From contig NC_090171.1 of the NCBI RefSeq assembly GCF_017916325.1, forward strand, positions 2,031,001-2,095,000: a DNA stretch of 64,000 nucleotides, written 5' to 3'. The position numbers were made by a program, and so were the translations under genes. Positions 1-9,434 of this stretch are shown in pieces. The number at the start of each line of letters is the position of its first letter. The first letter of the stretch is position 1. Source of the DNA: Leishmania martiniquensis (Eukaryota; Euglenozoa; Kinetoplastea; Trypanosomatida; Trypanosomatidae). The notes beneath the pieces are model-generated. The model searched no databases and had not been told where the DNA came from. It worked only from the letters and a program-made list of their open reading frames with translations.

Positions 1-3000
1 CGTTCAACGGAGTCAGCAGGCCACTATACACAGAATGCGCATGCGGCACCTCCCCAGGCCCCCTTGCAGCCCGGGTCGGATACAAGGCAAGACTGCTGTC
101 TTCATTGCCAATCAAAAGGCAATGAAGTGGCGCTGGCGCGTACGCAACGCAGTTGTGGTCCTTGCCTGGAAAGCCCAACCCGTGGAGCAGAGTAGTCTGG
201 GCACTGCGCAGTGGCGGCGCTGGCCGCGGCATAGCAGCAAGGCCTGGCTGTACCGTCACTCGCTTCACCGTTCGGCCGTCAGAGCAGTGCGCAAAGAACG
301 CGATCGCGCTACCATGGGGGGAGGCGGCGACGACGCGTGCAGTCAGAAGCCGTGGTGCGCGAACCTCGTCGCAGCTGCCCACCGGCACCCACGACGCTTG
401 CCCCGGAACGCGCTGAAGGATAGAGACGGTGGTGCCGCACTGCACCACCCACAGCCATGGCGACACGTAGAGAACAGAGGAAACTTCAAAGGGGAGCCGC
501 AGCGGCTCCTTCGAGGACGGTGGCAAGGGGGCCGCCTCCCCTGCTCCGCCCGTGCCCAAAGAGGGAGCGGGATGCAAATAGAGGTACTCAAGCACACCAC
601 CTGTTCCAGCCACCGTGATGAGGATGGTCCCTGGCACCCCTGCGCCACCGGCAGCGGTCGCACACCCGCCGTTCTCGGCGCAGACAGCCGAGATGGCGAT
701 GCGTAGGTGCTCGGCAAAGACGTAACAGTTCACAGTGGCAACCGCCTGCAGGGAGGTAGCGGCAGGCAGCGCGCCCGAATCGAGAGGATTTCCAACGGAG
801 TCGTGAGGGTAGCTCGTCACATCGTGCCGTTTGCCCAGAAGGCGCCCATTCCTGTCTCCAACAAGCAGCCAGAGCGGCATCGCCACATCATCCTTCACAC
901 CGTCACGACCATCGTCACGCTCACTTGCGCCATAGCGCCCACCGAAGAGGAGGAGCAACGACAGCGCCGTCGTTAGAGGTCCGGGGCAGTTACTGTAGAC
1001 GTTGAGCGTGTACCACACAGCGCTCGCGCCGAGTTCGACGCACAAATCACCCGCGCAAGCGGGCGCCACACTCCCACAAGCACACCGCAAGGTGAGCAAC
1101 AGCCTCGAGAGCACAATCGTGTCACGTACGTGATTTGTAGCCACAAGGAACTCGCTCGTAGTGGCGGCGGTCGAGTGAGCTGCCACTGCATCGTTGCCGC
1201 CCCTGAACGCGCGGGCGGCGTCAGTGGCATGGCCCTCAGGCACCCGCAGTGTGGCCACGTGGGTGATTTTGCCAAAGGGCGTAAGAGCTGACGTCGACAG
1301 CCGCCCTTCATAATCTGGACGGCTCGAGTGCGTTGCCGAGAACGCAGCGACAGGGCGAAAAGAGTCGAGCTCTGCGCTGGCGTAGCTGTACGGTACGGCA
1401 CACAGGGCGCCGGTTGTCGTCCCAACCAACGCGCATCCGACAGGCGCCTCCCTCGACCCTCTTACAGAGGGCACGCAGCAACGCGCTACGACGCTCTCCA
1501 ACGCCGCTGGCGCTCCCCAGTCCACCACAGACTCCGCCCAGGTACCTCCACCTCGCTGCAGTAAGGCCCCGGTAGCTAGAGGAGTCCACCAGCTGCACTG
1601 CGATGCACAATCACACTGTACACACAAAGCACGGCTGGTGCAGACGAGTAGGAGCCCATCGCTGTCTACGTGCACCGCGCGCACCTGGTCAGCTTTCTGC
1701 GAGAAGGGGCTGGATGATGGATGTCGTTGCAGCTTCCCCCCTCCCTCGGTAGCTGTGCCATTGAAGCCCTTTGCAGTCGCCAAAATCGGACGCTGCGACA
1801 TTACGTCGTGTATTTGAAGCGGCAGCGCTCCCCCACTGTCGTCCTCCCTCTGGCAGAGCATAAACGATAGAGTATGCGCGAAAACAGCACCGTCAAAGCC
1901 ACCGGAGATGAGCGTCAAAGACTCCGGTGAGGGGGCCGAAAAAGCCACGCGAAACACACCGTGACCGCGGTGCTGATGAAGACGTACAAGCCGCCGTGTT
2001 GCAACCCTCCTCAGGCCGTCAGATTGAGTCCACTTGCTCAGGGGCTCCGCATCCAAGTTGCCGCCCTCGCTAAGGTTCACCTCGATCGCTTGCACAGAGC
2101 CGTCCTCACCAGCAACACCCACATACACAGAGCAACGAGGTCGAGGCAGGTCAGGCATCGTCGCCGCACGCGCTCGCCAGACGGGGTGCAGCGCAACGTC
2201 GAAGATGCGACTTCGGGCAAAGTCGGTACCGCTACCGCGCCATAAAAGCACCCAGCCGCCTTCCGACGCCTCTGCGCTCCTTCTTAAGGCGGCGGCGTCG
2301 GATGCGGTCGAGCAGCGCCGCTCATACAGTGCCACCGACCGGTCATCACTACAGGTAACGAGGTGCATACATGCGAGCGGGGTGGCCTTGGACTCCGCAC
2401 TGAAAGCCCCGCACGGCACTAAAGAAGTCGCTTTCACCCGAACGGAAAAGATGGCGCAGCCGCTGGGATGGGCCTGCACCCGAGACACAAGAGTCCCCGT
2501 CCGCGCATGCGACCTGCGCGACTGCGCTGACGCTGTGCCAGTCACACTCGCCCAGTCAACAGGGGTCGAGGCCTCCCACTCAACAATGTCACCGGCGTAT
2601 GTGCCCGCAAAACAGCGGCACGCCCCATAATCGATCCCGCCTGCCACGGCAGTGGGGGCGTCCTTATGCCCCCCTGGTGAGAGCAGATCCTGTACGAGAC
2701 AATCCGCGGCGAGCACAACGCCTATCCGCGGGCCTCTGATGCGCGCGAAGACACAGCGATCTGACACATCGTAGCCGCCGGAAGCCGTCTGTGCGCCGAG
2801 CGCCTGCGCGACATCGCTTAGCGAGCCATAGAATGACTCATTCGAGTCGGTGAGAACGTGCACGACGCCTCTTTGTTCGTCGACAACGATGCGCAGTACA
2901 CGACCTTCGTCGGTATGGAGAACAACTCGGCAAGAGCACTTTGACGGATCGCCGACGGTGCCACACTGAGCGAGCACATGATCCGCTGCGCCCATGAACA

Positions 3001-3238
3001 CGATTGGAAGGTGTGGAGAAAGGTGCGCCACACTAACAGCACTAATGGTGGTGCTCGGCGAGGCAGTGGCAAAGCGCACGGTGGCGGAAGCAGCTTGAGG
3101 CTCTTGCACAGATGCGGTGCCGGTAAGAGAGGCTGTTCCACTGCAATAAACAATGTTGCCTGTGGCGAAGTAGACCTCACCGCCAGTGCTGGAACACGCG
3201 ATGGCATTAATGGGCGCATTGTAAACTTCGCAGCGCAT
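1..3238 (-). CDS. WD40-repeat protein, WDR6/Trm734-like candidate (C-terminus beyond window)
   Basis: From the ATG at 3236-3238 the frame is open for 1,079 codons to the left edge; I checked the whole stretch codon by codon for stops. The start reads MRCEVYNAPINAIACSS. Beta-propeller signatures are visible: a CSDDRSVALYE blade end near residues 296-306, then RIFDVAL near 343-350 and AGEDGSVQAIEV near 375-386, and later GHGVFRVAF followed by LISGGFDGAVFAHTL near 425-460. The order of an SDDRS blade, a R(I/V)(F/W)DV strand, a GEDG blade and a GG.DG blade resembles WDR6 (yeast Trm734). In other eukaryotes that protein partners the FTSJ1/Trm7 2'-O-methyltransferase on tRNA anticodon loops. The WD40 assignment is strong; the WDR6 assignment is an inference from spacing. 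The C-terminus is outside the window, so length cannot be compared. Confidence 0.75.
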   Translation of the reverse strand, partial: MRCEVYNAPINAIACSSTGGEVYFATGNIVYCSGTASLTGTASVQEPQAASATVRFATASPSTTISAVSVAHLSPHLPIVFMGAADHVLAQCGTVGDPSKCSCRVVLHTDEGRVLRIVVDEQRGVVHVLTDSNESFYGSLSDVAQALGAQTASGGYDVSDRCVFARIRGPRIGVVLAADCLVQDLLSPGGHKDAPTAVAGGIDYGACRCFAGTYAGDIVEWEASTPVDWASVTGTASAQSRRSHARTGTLVSRVQAHPSGCAIFSVRVKATSLVPCGAFSAESKATPLACMHLVTCSDDRSVALYERRCSTASDAAALRRSAEASEGGWVLLWRGSGTDFARSRIFDVALHPVWRARAATMPDLPRPRCSVYVGVAGEDGSVQAIEVNLSEGGNLDAEPLSKWTQSDGLRRVATRRLVRLHQHRGHGVFRVAFSAPSPESLTLISGGFDGAVFAHTLSFMLCQREDDSGGALPLQIHDVMSQRPILATAKGFNGTATEGGGKLQRHPSSSPFSQKADQVRAVHVDSDGLLLVCTSRALCVQCDCASQCSWWTPLATGALLQRGGGTWAESVVDWGAPAALESVVARCCVPSVRGSREAPVGCALVGTTTGALCAVPYSYASAELDSFRPVAAFSATHSSRPDYEGRLSTSALTPFGKITHVATLRVPEGHATDAARAFRGGNDAVAAHSTAATTSEFLVATNHVRDTIVLSRLLLTLRCACGSVAPACAGDLCVELGASAVWYTLNVYSNCPGPLTTALSLLLLFGGRYGASERDDGRDGVKDDVAMPLWLLVGDRNGRLLGKRHDVTSYPHDSVGNPLDSGALPAATSLQAVATVNCYVFAEHLRIAISAVCAENGGCATAAGGAGVPGTILITVAGTGGVLEYLYLHPAPSLGTGGAGEAAPLPPSSKEPLRLPFEVSSVLYVSPWLWVVQCGTTVSILQRVPGQASWVPVGSCDEVRAPRLLTARVVAASPHGSAIAFFAHCSDGRTVKRVTVQPGLAAMPRPAPPLRSAQTTLLHGLGFPGKDHNCVAYAPAPLHCLLIGNEDSSLALYPTRAARGPGEVPHAHSVYSGLLTPLN

Positions 3239-4376
3239 GGGTGTCACAGGGAAGAGGAAAGCCGCGCTGGACACATGAGTCGAGAGACGATGCGCGCACG
3301 CCCGGCCCTACGCCCTATGACGTGGGTAAGTTGGAGGAAGGGAGGGAAGTGGCGGATTAAGGAAAAGGGAGGAGAAACAGGGGTAAGCGCGACTTCCCAG
3401 GAAAGGCAATAGAAGAGGGCAACGCGCATTGCATAGACCGTGCGCACCCTCGGGCGCGTTCGATTCCGAGAAGAGCCGAAACCCCTGGTCACCGATACAT
3501 GCGAGCAACAACAAAACAGTGCCGCTGAGCCGACGTTTCCGCGCGTCCGCCTCGCCGTTGATGCCGTCTCGGTGGTTCTTTTACTCAACATTTTTTTTGC
3601 CCGTTGCCTTCCTTGTGCGTGGCGGTGTGCGTTAACTGCCCACCTCTAACAGCTGCGCCTTCCACTCTCTTCTCTCTGGGGCTTTTTTGGGGGGAGGGGG
3701 AGATCGGTCACATGAGCCCAAAGAGACGAAGTCAAACGTGTCATATACGCCCACACACACACACACACCTGCGCCTGATGGTATGAAGCAGCCGTAAGGG
3801 CACACACGTGCGAAAGCAGTGCACACAATTCTTTCATCTCAGCACGGTCTCTGGCTCGAACCCTGGCCCCCACCTGCCTCACTGATCCCTCGATGTACTG
3901 CGTTCAGACGCGGTGGCGACTCAGACCTCACACACCAATAGGCAGCGAGGACCTGGTGGGGAGCGTTCGAGTCATGCAGATAGCTTGCCCATAGTTTGGG
4001 TGGCGCGAACAAATCGAGTAAGGCAGGTTACTCCCACTTCCCACGCGGGGACGGGTTGCCGCCACCAGATGCAACACGCCTCTGTGAAGTCATGAGGCCC
4101 TCGGTACTTGGCCTGCTATCATCGTCAGGGGAGGCTCTGCATTAGACAGCAACGAAGAGGGGAGGGGTCGACGAGGGCCCTGAGAGATACTGTGCGGAGG
4201 CGACCCCGTCATAAGGGAAGAGGTGCTCTAATCAACAGCATAAAGAGCGCAGCACTCGAGTAGTGCACAGTAGCCCATGCGCGCCTCAGCACATACTCCG
4301 GACGCACTTGGACAGAGCTGCAGCAGCAGCACATACACATATCTTTGGAGCGCATTCGTGTCTAGCAACGGCAATT
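3239..4376. other. Gene-free spacer
   Basis: About 1.1 kb between the lectin stop and the WD40 start. It should hold the 3' UTR of the lectin gene and the 5' UTR and acceptor of the WD40 gene. An (AC)n microsatellite lies at about 3752-3768. Short open frames on both strands are low complexity and not believable as genes. Confidence 0.6.
3300..3390 (-). promoter_or_regulatory. Predicted spliced-leader acceptor region for the WD40 gene
   Basis: On the minus strand a pyrimidine-rich run (about 3337-3385) is followed by the first AG at 3315-3316. This would leave a 5' UTR of roughly 75 nt before the ATG at 3238. It is a prediction from the usual trypanosomatid tract-plus-AG pattern. Confidence 0.45.
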
Positions 4377-5147
4377 TCACAAGCCGCCGCGAACATCGGT
4401 CGCGTGCTGGTCATCCAGCATCTGGCACCGCACCGTCTCCTCCTCGCGTGGATGATCCAGCTGGGGGACAGAGCAAAACTTATCCGACAGCAAACGCAGA
4501 ATATAGCGGCACTGTGACGACTCGTAAAGACTCAGGTAAGGAATCGGGTTCTGAAATTCGGACTGACGGCAGTAGAGCCGTACCTCCGTCTCTATGCGGC
4601 GTACCTTGTCGTATGGGCACTCTTCACCGTCGCCGTAGACAGTCGCAGCGTATCGGCCAAGCGCGTCGGTGGCGATCCAATACCGCTGCGTTCGTTCGGC
4701 CGTGCGCCTCCCTAGAAAGCGGCCTTTTCCCTCTGTAAGATATTCTTCGCGCACTTTTCTGTCCCAGCAGTATACAATCACGTGCTTACCGGCCGCGTAC
4801 TGCACGCACGGTTGATCAGAGTTCCGCATTGCAATCATCAAGGACGCCATGTGATGCTCAAGGGGATAGTGCTTGACGTCAAGCGGCTCGCGGCGCCGTA
4901 GGTTCGTTGTCTCGCAGACGAATCGAGAGCCGTTGCTGAGCTGCACATATCGCGCCGCCGTTGCTTCAGCAGCACTGTTGCTCGGCGAATGGCGGCCGTC
5001 ATACGCTGCGAGCTGAAGGAAATGGCGGTGCTCTACCGGGCTGGTGAGATCCATGGGCGCCGCGGCAGCACTCCGCCACTCGAATGCCACAACGGCAAAC
5101 GCAACGGTCGCAAGCCACAGCGCGAAGCCGCTTCGCCACCCCATCAT
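4377..5147 (-). CDS. OS-9-like MRH-domain ER lectin
   Basis: 256 residues. The start is a double ATG (5147/5144) directly ahead of a good signal peptide: MMGWRSGFALWLATV, then a small-residue cleavage region around AAAAP. Most of the rest matches a mannose-6-phosphate-receptor-homology domain of the OS-9/ERLEC1/Yos9 type. A Cys pair brackets a short strand-loop (PCVQYAAGKHVIVYC). Later come VYGDGEECPYD, R.ETEVRLYC, and YESSQCRYIL followed by a final Cys-Ser-Val-Pro. The Arg, Glu and Tyr that family members use to bind the glycan are recognisable, while the tandem Trp of animal OS-9 is replaced by Gly-Lys. OS-9 proteins deliver misfolded glycoproteins to ER-associated degradation. Glucosidase II beta shares the MRH fold but usually has upstream LDLa and EF-hand parts, absent here. 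No C-terminal KDEL-like signal is seen. Confidence 0.75.
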   Translation of the reverse strand: MMGWRSGFALWLATVAFAVVAFEWRSAAAAPMDLTSPVEHRHFLQLAAYDGRHSPSNSAAEATAARYVQLSNGSRFVCETTNLRRREPLDVKHYPLEHHMASLMIAMRNSDQPCVQYAAGKHVIVYCWDRKVREEYLTEGKGRFLGRRTAERTQRYWIATDALGRYAATVYGDGEECPYDKVRRIETEVRLYCRQSEFQNPIPYLSLYESSQCRYILRLLSDKFCSVPQLDHPREEETVRCQMLDDQHATDVRGGL

Positions 5148-6220
5148 GTGAGCAGGAAGCGCAAGGCAAGAAGCGCCTATGAACAAGATGAGAGCGTCAG
5201 TGAGGCCCCGTGTTTGTTGTCGCTCCCGTCGCTGGTACTATCGAACTTCTTGTTCGTATGCCGAGCATGTGCAGTGCCGCTTGCACACCTTCAAGTGTAG
5301 CGACCGGGTATGGGTATGCTTTCTGGACGATGTGCGTGTGGACAGCAGTGTATTCGGCATCGAGTGCGGCGGTAGCACCATTTGGCTGATTAATGTTGGA
5401 CTCGATGGGGCCTCGTTGTGCGCTGGCGTGCTTGGCCAGTTTCTTGAACACACAAGGACAAACAGAGAGAGAGAGCAATTTAGAAGAAGACGAGGAGCGG
5501 GTGGGGGGGAAGGAAAGGGAGAAAACAGAGAGGATAAGCTCGCGCTGTCAGCCACAATGAGCCACACCAAACACGCACACATGCATATATTTATATACGC
5601 CGAAGGGGCAAAGAAAAAGAAACAAAAGGGGGGTCGCAATCCTCATTCAGCAGGCAGCCACCGAACCACGCACACTTCGTGGTGTCGTTTGGATATGTGA
5701 TGAACCCGCAACGGTGAGCGCCCCCCCGTTCCTCTTTTTTCCCCGTTTCGTGTTGCTGTGTGAGGGAGGGATCAAAGGCCAGAAAGGAAGAGAGCCATGA
5801 CTGTGGCCCACGGTCAGCGACGCCCGGGCCGCATCAACGGGTGTTGACGGTCGTAGATGTCCACACAATGCCCTCTCTCTCCCTCTCAAACTCTTCACCG
5901 AGTAAGACGCATCCACAGCCCTGCAGTATTCCCCGTCTCTCTCTCCCTCGCCTGCTCGATGAACCCTTCGACAAAGGAAGGGGGTGCGAGCTCACGTGCA
6001 TTCGACTTGGTGGGGGTGTGCTGTTGCGTACGACGTTGCGTTGTCTGCCGTACCCCAGGTCTAGCTGTGCCCGCTAGCCAGCGTCCGGGTGCGCCGCTGG
6101 CGAGGAAGCGCGCCACACTAAGCTGCCGCTCCCACACGGTGCTGCTTACTTTGTACCACTACTCATTCACTGCTTACTTCCGCTAGTTGGGCCACAGGCG
6201 AGGGGGAAAGGGTTTCGGTT
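5148..6220. other. Gene-free spacer
   Basis: About 1.1 kb holding the 3' UTR of the 6221-7606 gene and the leader of the lectin gene. It contains purine-rich runs on the plus strand, which are pyrimidine tracts in the transcript (for example around 5480-5530), and a short TA/AT-rich stretch near 5583-5598. An in-frame extension of the lectin up to 5186 would begin with TTG and is not accepted. Confidence 0.6.
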
Positions 6221-7606
6221 TCACCGTCGCAGGCACGAGCGCCACATCTGCAGCGCCGCATGATCATTGCCCAAGTGAAGCTGCGCCGTTGCCAGCAGCT
6301 GCAGCAGCTGCGTATCTCGCAGCAGCGGCACGCGGTATTCGCGCGGAAAAACGCCTCCGGGCCAATCAGTGGTCTCCAGCAGCGCTGCCCGGGCCCCAGC
6401 ACAACTGTCCCACTCACGTAGCGCCGTGATGAGCTGTGCATTCTGCTCCTCAGTGCGCAGCCCTACCGGGGTGAGAAACGCCTCGAGGAGAGCCAAAACA
6501 AGACCGTGAGCCGCGTCGGCATGTCTGTGTGTGCGGTCGAGATGTGAGCGGTCCGTCCGGATAACTTTCAGCGCCCTTGCTGCGTGGTCCTCGAGGACCC
6601 GATTGCTGCTGGCGTTCGCGTCAGCCGCAGTGCCCATCGCAAGAAAGGCAAAGGAAACCGCGTAGTGGAGGCGAAGGGGTGCGTAAGAGGGGAACAGGGC
6701 AATAAGCTCCTCATAGGTGGCAGCGACGCGGTGCGCCACAGCCGACCAGGAAGAGAAGGATGATTCACAGAAGCGCTTCACCGGCGCCAAGTGACCCAGC
6801 GGCCCTCGCCTGCATGCCGCTCCGCCGGACCAGTTAAACAGGTCATAGGTCAGTACCGCAGCGCCATCCTCGCGCGTCTCTGTCGGTGCCACCGTATGCA
6901 CGAGCGGGCTCCAGGAAAGTAGGTTGATGCTGCGCAGAAGCACCAGTGCGTGGTTGGCAGAGTCGTCATGAAGGAGGTAGTATTCAGGCAACACGGCGCT
7001 GTAGAGGTAAATGTTGCTCAGCATCCAGCCATAGGTGGTGCGCACCAAAGAGGTCGGTGCCATGTGCAGCTCCGCATTCGCCTCCTGCAGCAGCATGGCC
7101 TTCAGCTTCGAATAGATCACATCGGCTGCATGTCGCAGAGCAGCGCTGACCCTAGAAAGGTGATCTTGGCTTACCCCCAGCTCGTGAAGCGCACGTCCAC
7201 TGTCCTCCACTTCCTGCGCAGCTACCACCAGCTCCAGCAGCTGCGCGTACACCGCTCCCAGCTCGGCCGCGGACTTGACCAAATCATCTAGAGCCGGCAG
7301 CGTTGCTAGATTCACCACCTGCGAGGTGGCCGCTTGCAATGCTGCAACATCACGCTCATCCACTACCGGGTGCTTCGTCGGCTTGACACGTCGCTGCAGC
7401 GGCTGGGGGCTCGACCGGTACATCGATTCCGCCAGGCAAACGTACAGCACCACGCACACAAAGAAACAGCCTGCCGCGATGCAACAGCCGCGCACTTTTC
7501 GCCACTGTGTCGAGCGGCGCTTCGATAACGAAGAAGCCCGGGCAGCAGCAGCGGCTGCAGATAAGGCGATGTCGGAGGGCTGAGCATTGCCACCGCGTTG
7601 GCGCAT
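6221..7606 (-). CDS. Conserved-looking single-pass membrane protein with helical, TPR-like lumenal region
   Basis: 461 residues from an ATG at 7606 to a TGA at 6221. I do not recognise the family. The N-terminus (1-38) is hydrophilic, basic and Ala/Ser rich. It is followed by one hydrophobic helix (about 40-58, GCCIAAGCFFVCVVLYVCL) with basic residues before it, which predicts a type II anchor with the bulk lumenal. The rest is alpha-helical, with paired-helix character: TYGWMLSNIYLYSAVLPEYY, YAPLRLHYAVSFAFLAMG and the C-terminal LLQLLATAQLHLGNDHAAL, the last very like a TPR helix pair. A repeat-scaffold role in an endomembrane compartment fits, but function is unknown. A TPR-containing mitochondrial outer-membrane protein is an alternative. 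Confidence 0.75.
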   Translation of the reverse strand: MRQRGGNAQPSDIALSAAAAAARASSLSKRRSTQWRKVRGCCIAAGCFFVCVVLYVCLAESMYRSSPQPLQRRVKPTKHPVVDERDVAALQAATSQVVNLATLPALDDLVKSAAELGAVYAQLLELVVAAQEVEDSGRALHELGVSQDHLSRVSAALRHAADVIYSKLKAMLLQEANAELHMAPTSLVRTTYGWMLSNIYLYSAVLPEYYLLHDDSANHALVLLRSINLLSWSPLVHTVAPTETREDGAAVLTYDLFNWSGGAACRRGPLGHLAPVKRFCESSFSSWSAVAHRVAATYEELIALFPSYAPLRLHYAVSFAFLAMGTAADANASSNRVLEDHAARALKVIRTDRSHLDRTHRHADAAHGLVLALLEAFLTPVGLRTEEQNAQLITALREWDSCAGARAALLETTDWPGGVFPREYRVPLLRDTQLLQLLATAQLHLGNDHAALQMWRSCLRR

Positions 7607-9434
7607 TTGCGCAGGCCGAGCGCTCGACGAAGACGTGTGACAAGAAGGGTAGTACGCTATGTGACTTTATCGCGCGACGGGCGCACTCCTCTTTGCAACA
7701 GAGGGTGAAGTCGGGAGTGGCGCAGAGGACCAGAGGGCAAGGAGGAGTGAGCACGCCATAGGAGTATTTGGGAGAGTCGGGATGCGAAGAGGGAGAGAGA
7801 CACGCCAGTTGCCGCCGCGTCCGTGGTGGAGGCAGCGCGAAATTCTCAGGTTATTTGCAACTCTGGGCTGTGGAGGTTTTTTACAGGCTCGAAAAAAGCG
7901 CGCGCTGCCTGCAAAGAGGCGCCCGTGCGTTGTTCCACACCGAGGAGGGGCAATGCGCTTCAGTCCCACGTGGGTTATTGAGTGCCTCGCATGCGGCACT
8001 GCTTTCTTTTTGGAGCTTGGGGTGGTTACCGACCATTGGAGGGAGGAGAGAGGGCCTGTCGATGTTTTTCGTTTCTGTCTGTGTGCAGCTGGCGTTCTTC
8101 GAGGAGAAAAGGCTTGCGGGAGCGGCAAACTGAGATTCGAGCAAAATTAGCGCCTCAGTCATCGAGCGAGAGCCTGCATGCTAATGCGCCACTCTCCCCG
8201 CACCCTCGCATCTCTGCTCTCTCGCACATTGGCCCTCCCCACCACCACACACACACTACCACCACCACCGATACATCCACGGACAACGGGCGACAGCTGA
8301 AAGGTGGCGTGTTCATCGCCCCCGTGCGTCTTCCGCGTCTTCACGAATTTTCTTCTTCCTGTGGATTAGGATGATGGCGGCAAGGGGACGGGAGAAAAGA
8401 GAAGGTGAAGGGGGGAGGAGGAGAAACGATAACGTGGCAAGCGAACCGGCGCGGAAGAGAGTCGAGGCAGAGGTGAGGGGGAGGGGGAGGTAACGCGAGA
8501 GGAGGCCCGTGAGAGGGATGTGGCTGGGGTACGAGCAACAGATGCAAGGCAGGCAAAGAGGTAACGCGATACAGCAACAACAGCATCAAGGAGGAGAGAG
8601 GACAAAGAGAACGCCGTCGGCGTTGAGATTCCGATTCCACAACGGACGTGCAGACGCCGAGCGCCGTGCAAACAACGGGCGCCATCACCAGGAGAGGAGA
8701 AAAAAGGGGGGCATAGGCGCACTGCTCGTGGGGAAGGGGGAGGGGTGAATCACAAAGGAGGAAGAGGGAGAGAGGAGGAGGAGGAGGGATTGAGGTGAGA
8801 AGGGATCCCGTCGATTGAGCCAGCCACGACACAGTTATTCACCGAGAAGGAGGTCAAAGGCGAACAGACAGAATGGGAGCGATTCTGAAACGCGCGCAAG
8901 AGCAGCCTCCCCTGCGCGCGGTGTATGCGACATCGGCCCTCTGAAACGTCCACGCATTTCCTGCACGCCCAGGCCGAGACGAGCTCCGTAACGAACACGT
9001 CATCGAAGATGCAACGCCACTGACCGGAAAGACACGATATTGCCTAAAAAGCGGCAAGAGAGAGAGGAGTAGGAGGGGAAGAGGATCGGCACATGGCTGC
9101 CGTCCATCGCGCATACCCATACATGGCCCGCCAAGACTGCCTCCTCTCCGCTCGAGCTGGACCACAAACGGCAGAGGCAGCGGGAGGAGGAAAGACGCCA
9201 GGGGGGAGGGAAGAAAACGGAAAGGCGCCGGAGAGAAGCACAGAAGCAGCGCAGACCAGCGAGTAGAAATGAAACACGCGCTTCGGCTTCCCATTCAGCG
9301 CCATGTCCTGAGGAAGGCAAAAAGGGAAATGCACGAGGAGGCATGCGCTCAGCAAACGACACCCTCAGGCGCTTCAGCGGCTGCAACTACCTGTCTCTCT
9401 CTCCCTCTCTCTCTAGTGTGAGTGGAAGCAATAG
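7607..9434. other. Gene-free spacer rich in pyrimidine tracts (minus strand)
   Basis: About 1.8 kb with long plus-strand purine runs (about 8391-8520 and 8690-8800), which are C/T-rich in the transcript. It should contain the 3' UTR of the GH65 fusion gene and the leader of the 6221-7606 gene. Several overlapping frames of 80-160 codons exist on the minus strand. Their Ser/Pro/Leu/Phe bias simply reflects translated CT-rich DNA, and no conserved protein is visible. Confidence 0.6.

Noticed and set aside
5148..5186. 13-residue extension of the OS-9-like lectin
   Set aside because: It begins with TTG, and the signal peptide is best placed from the ATG at 5147.
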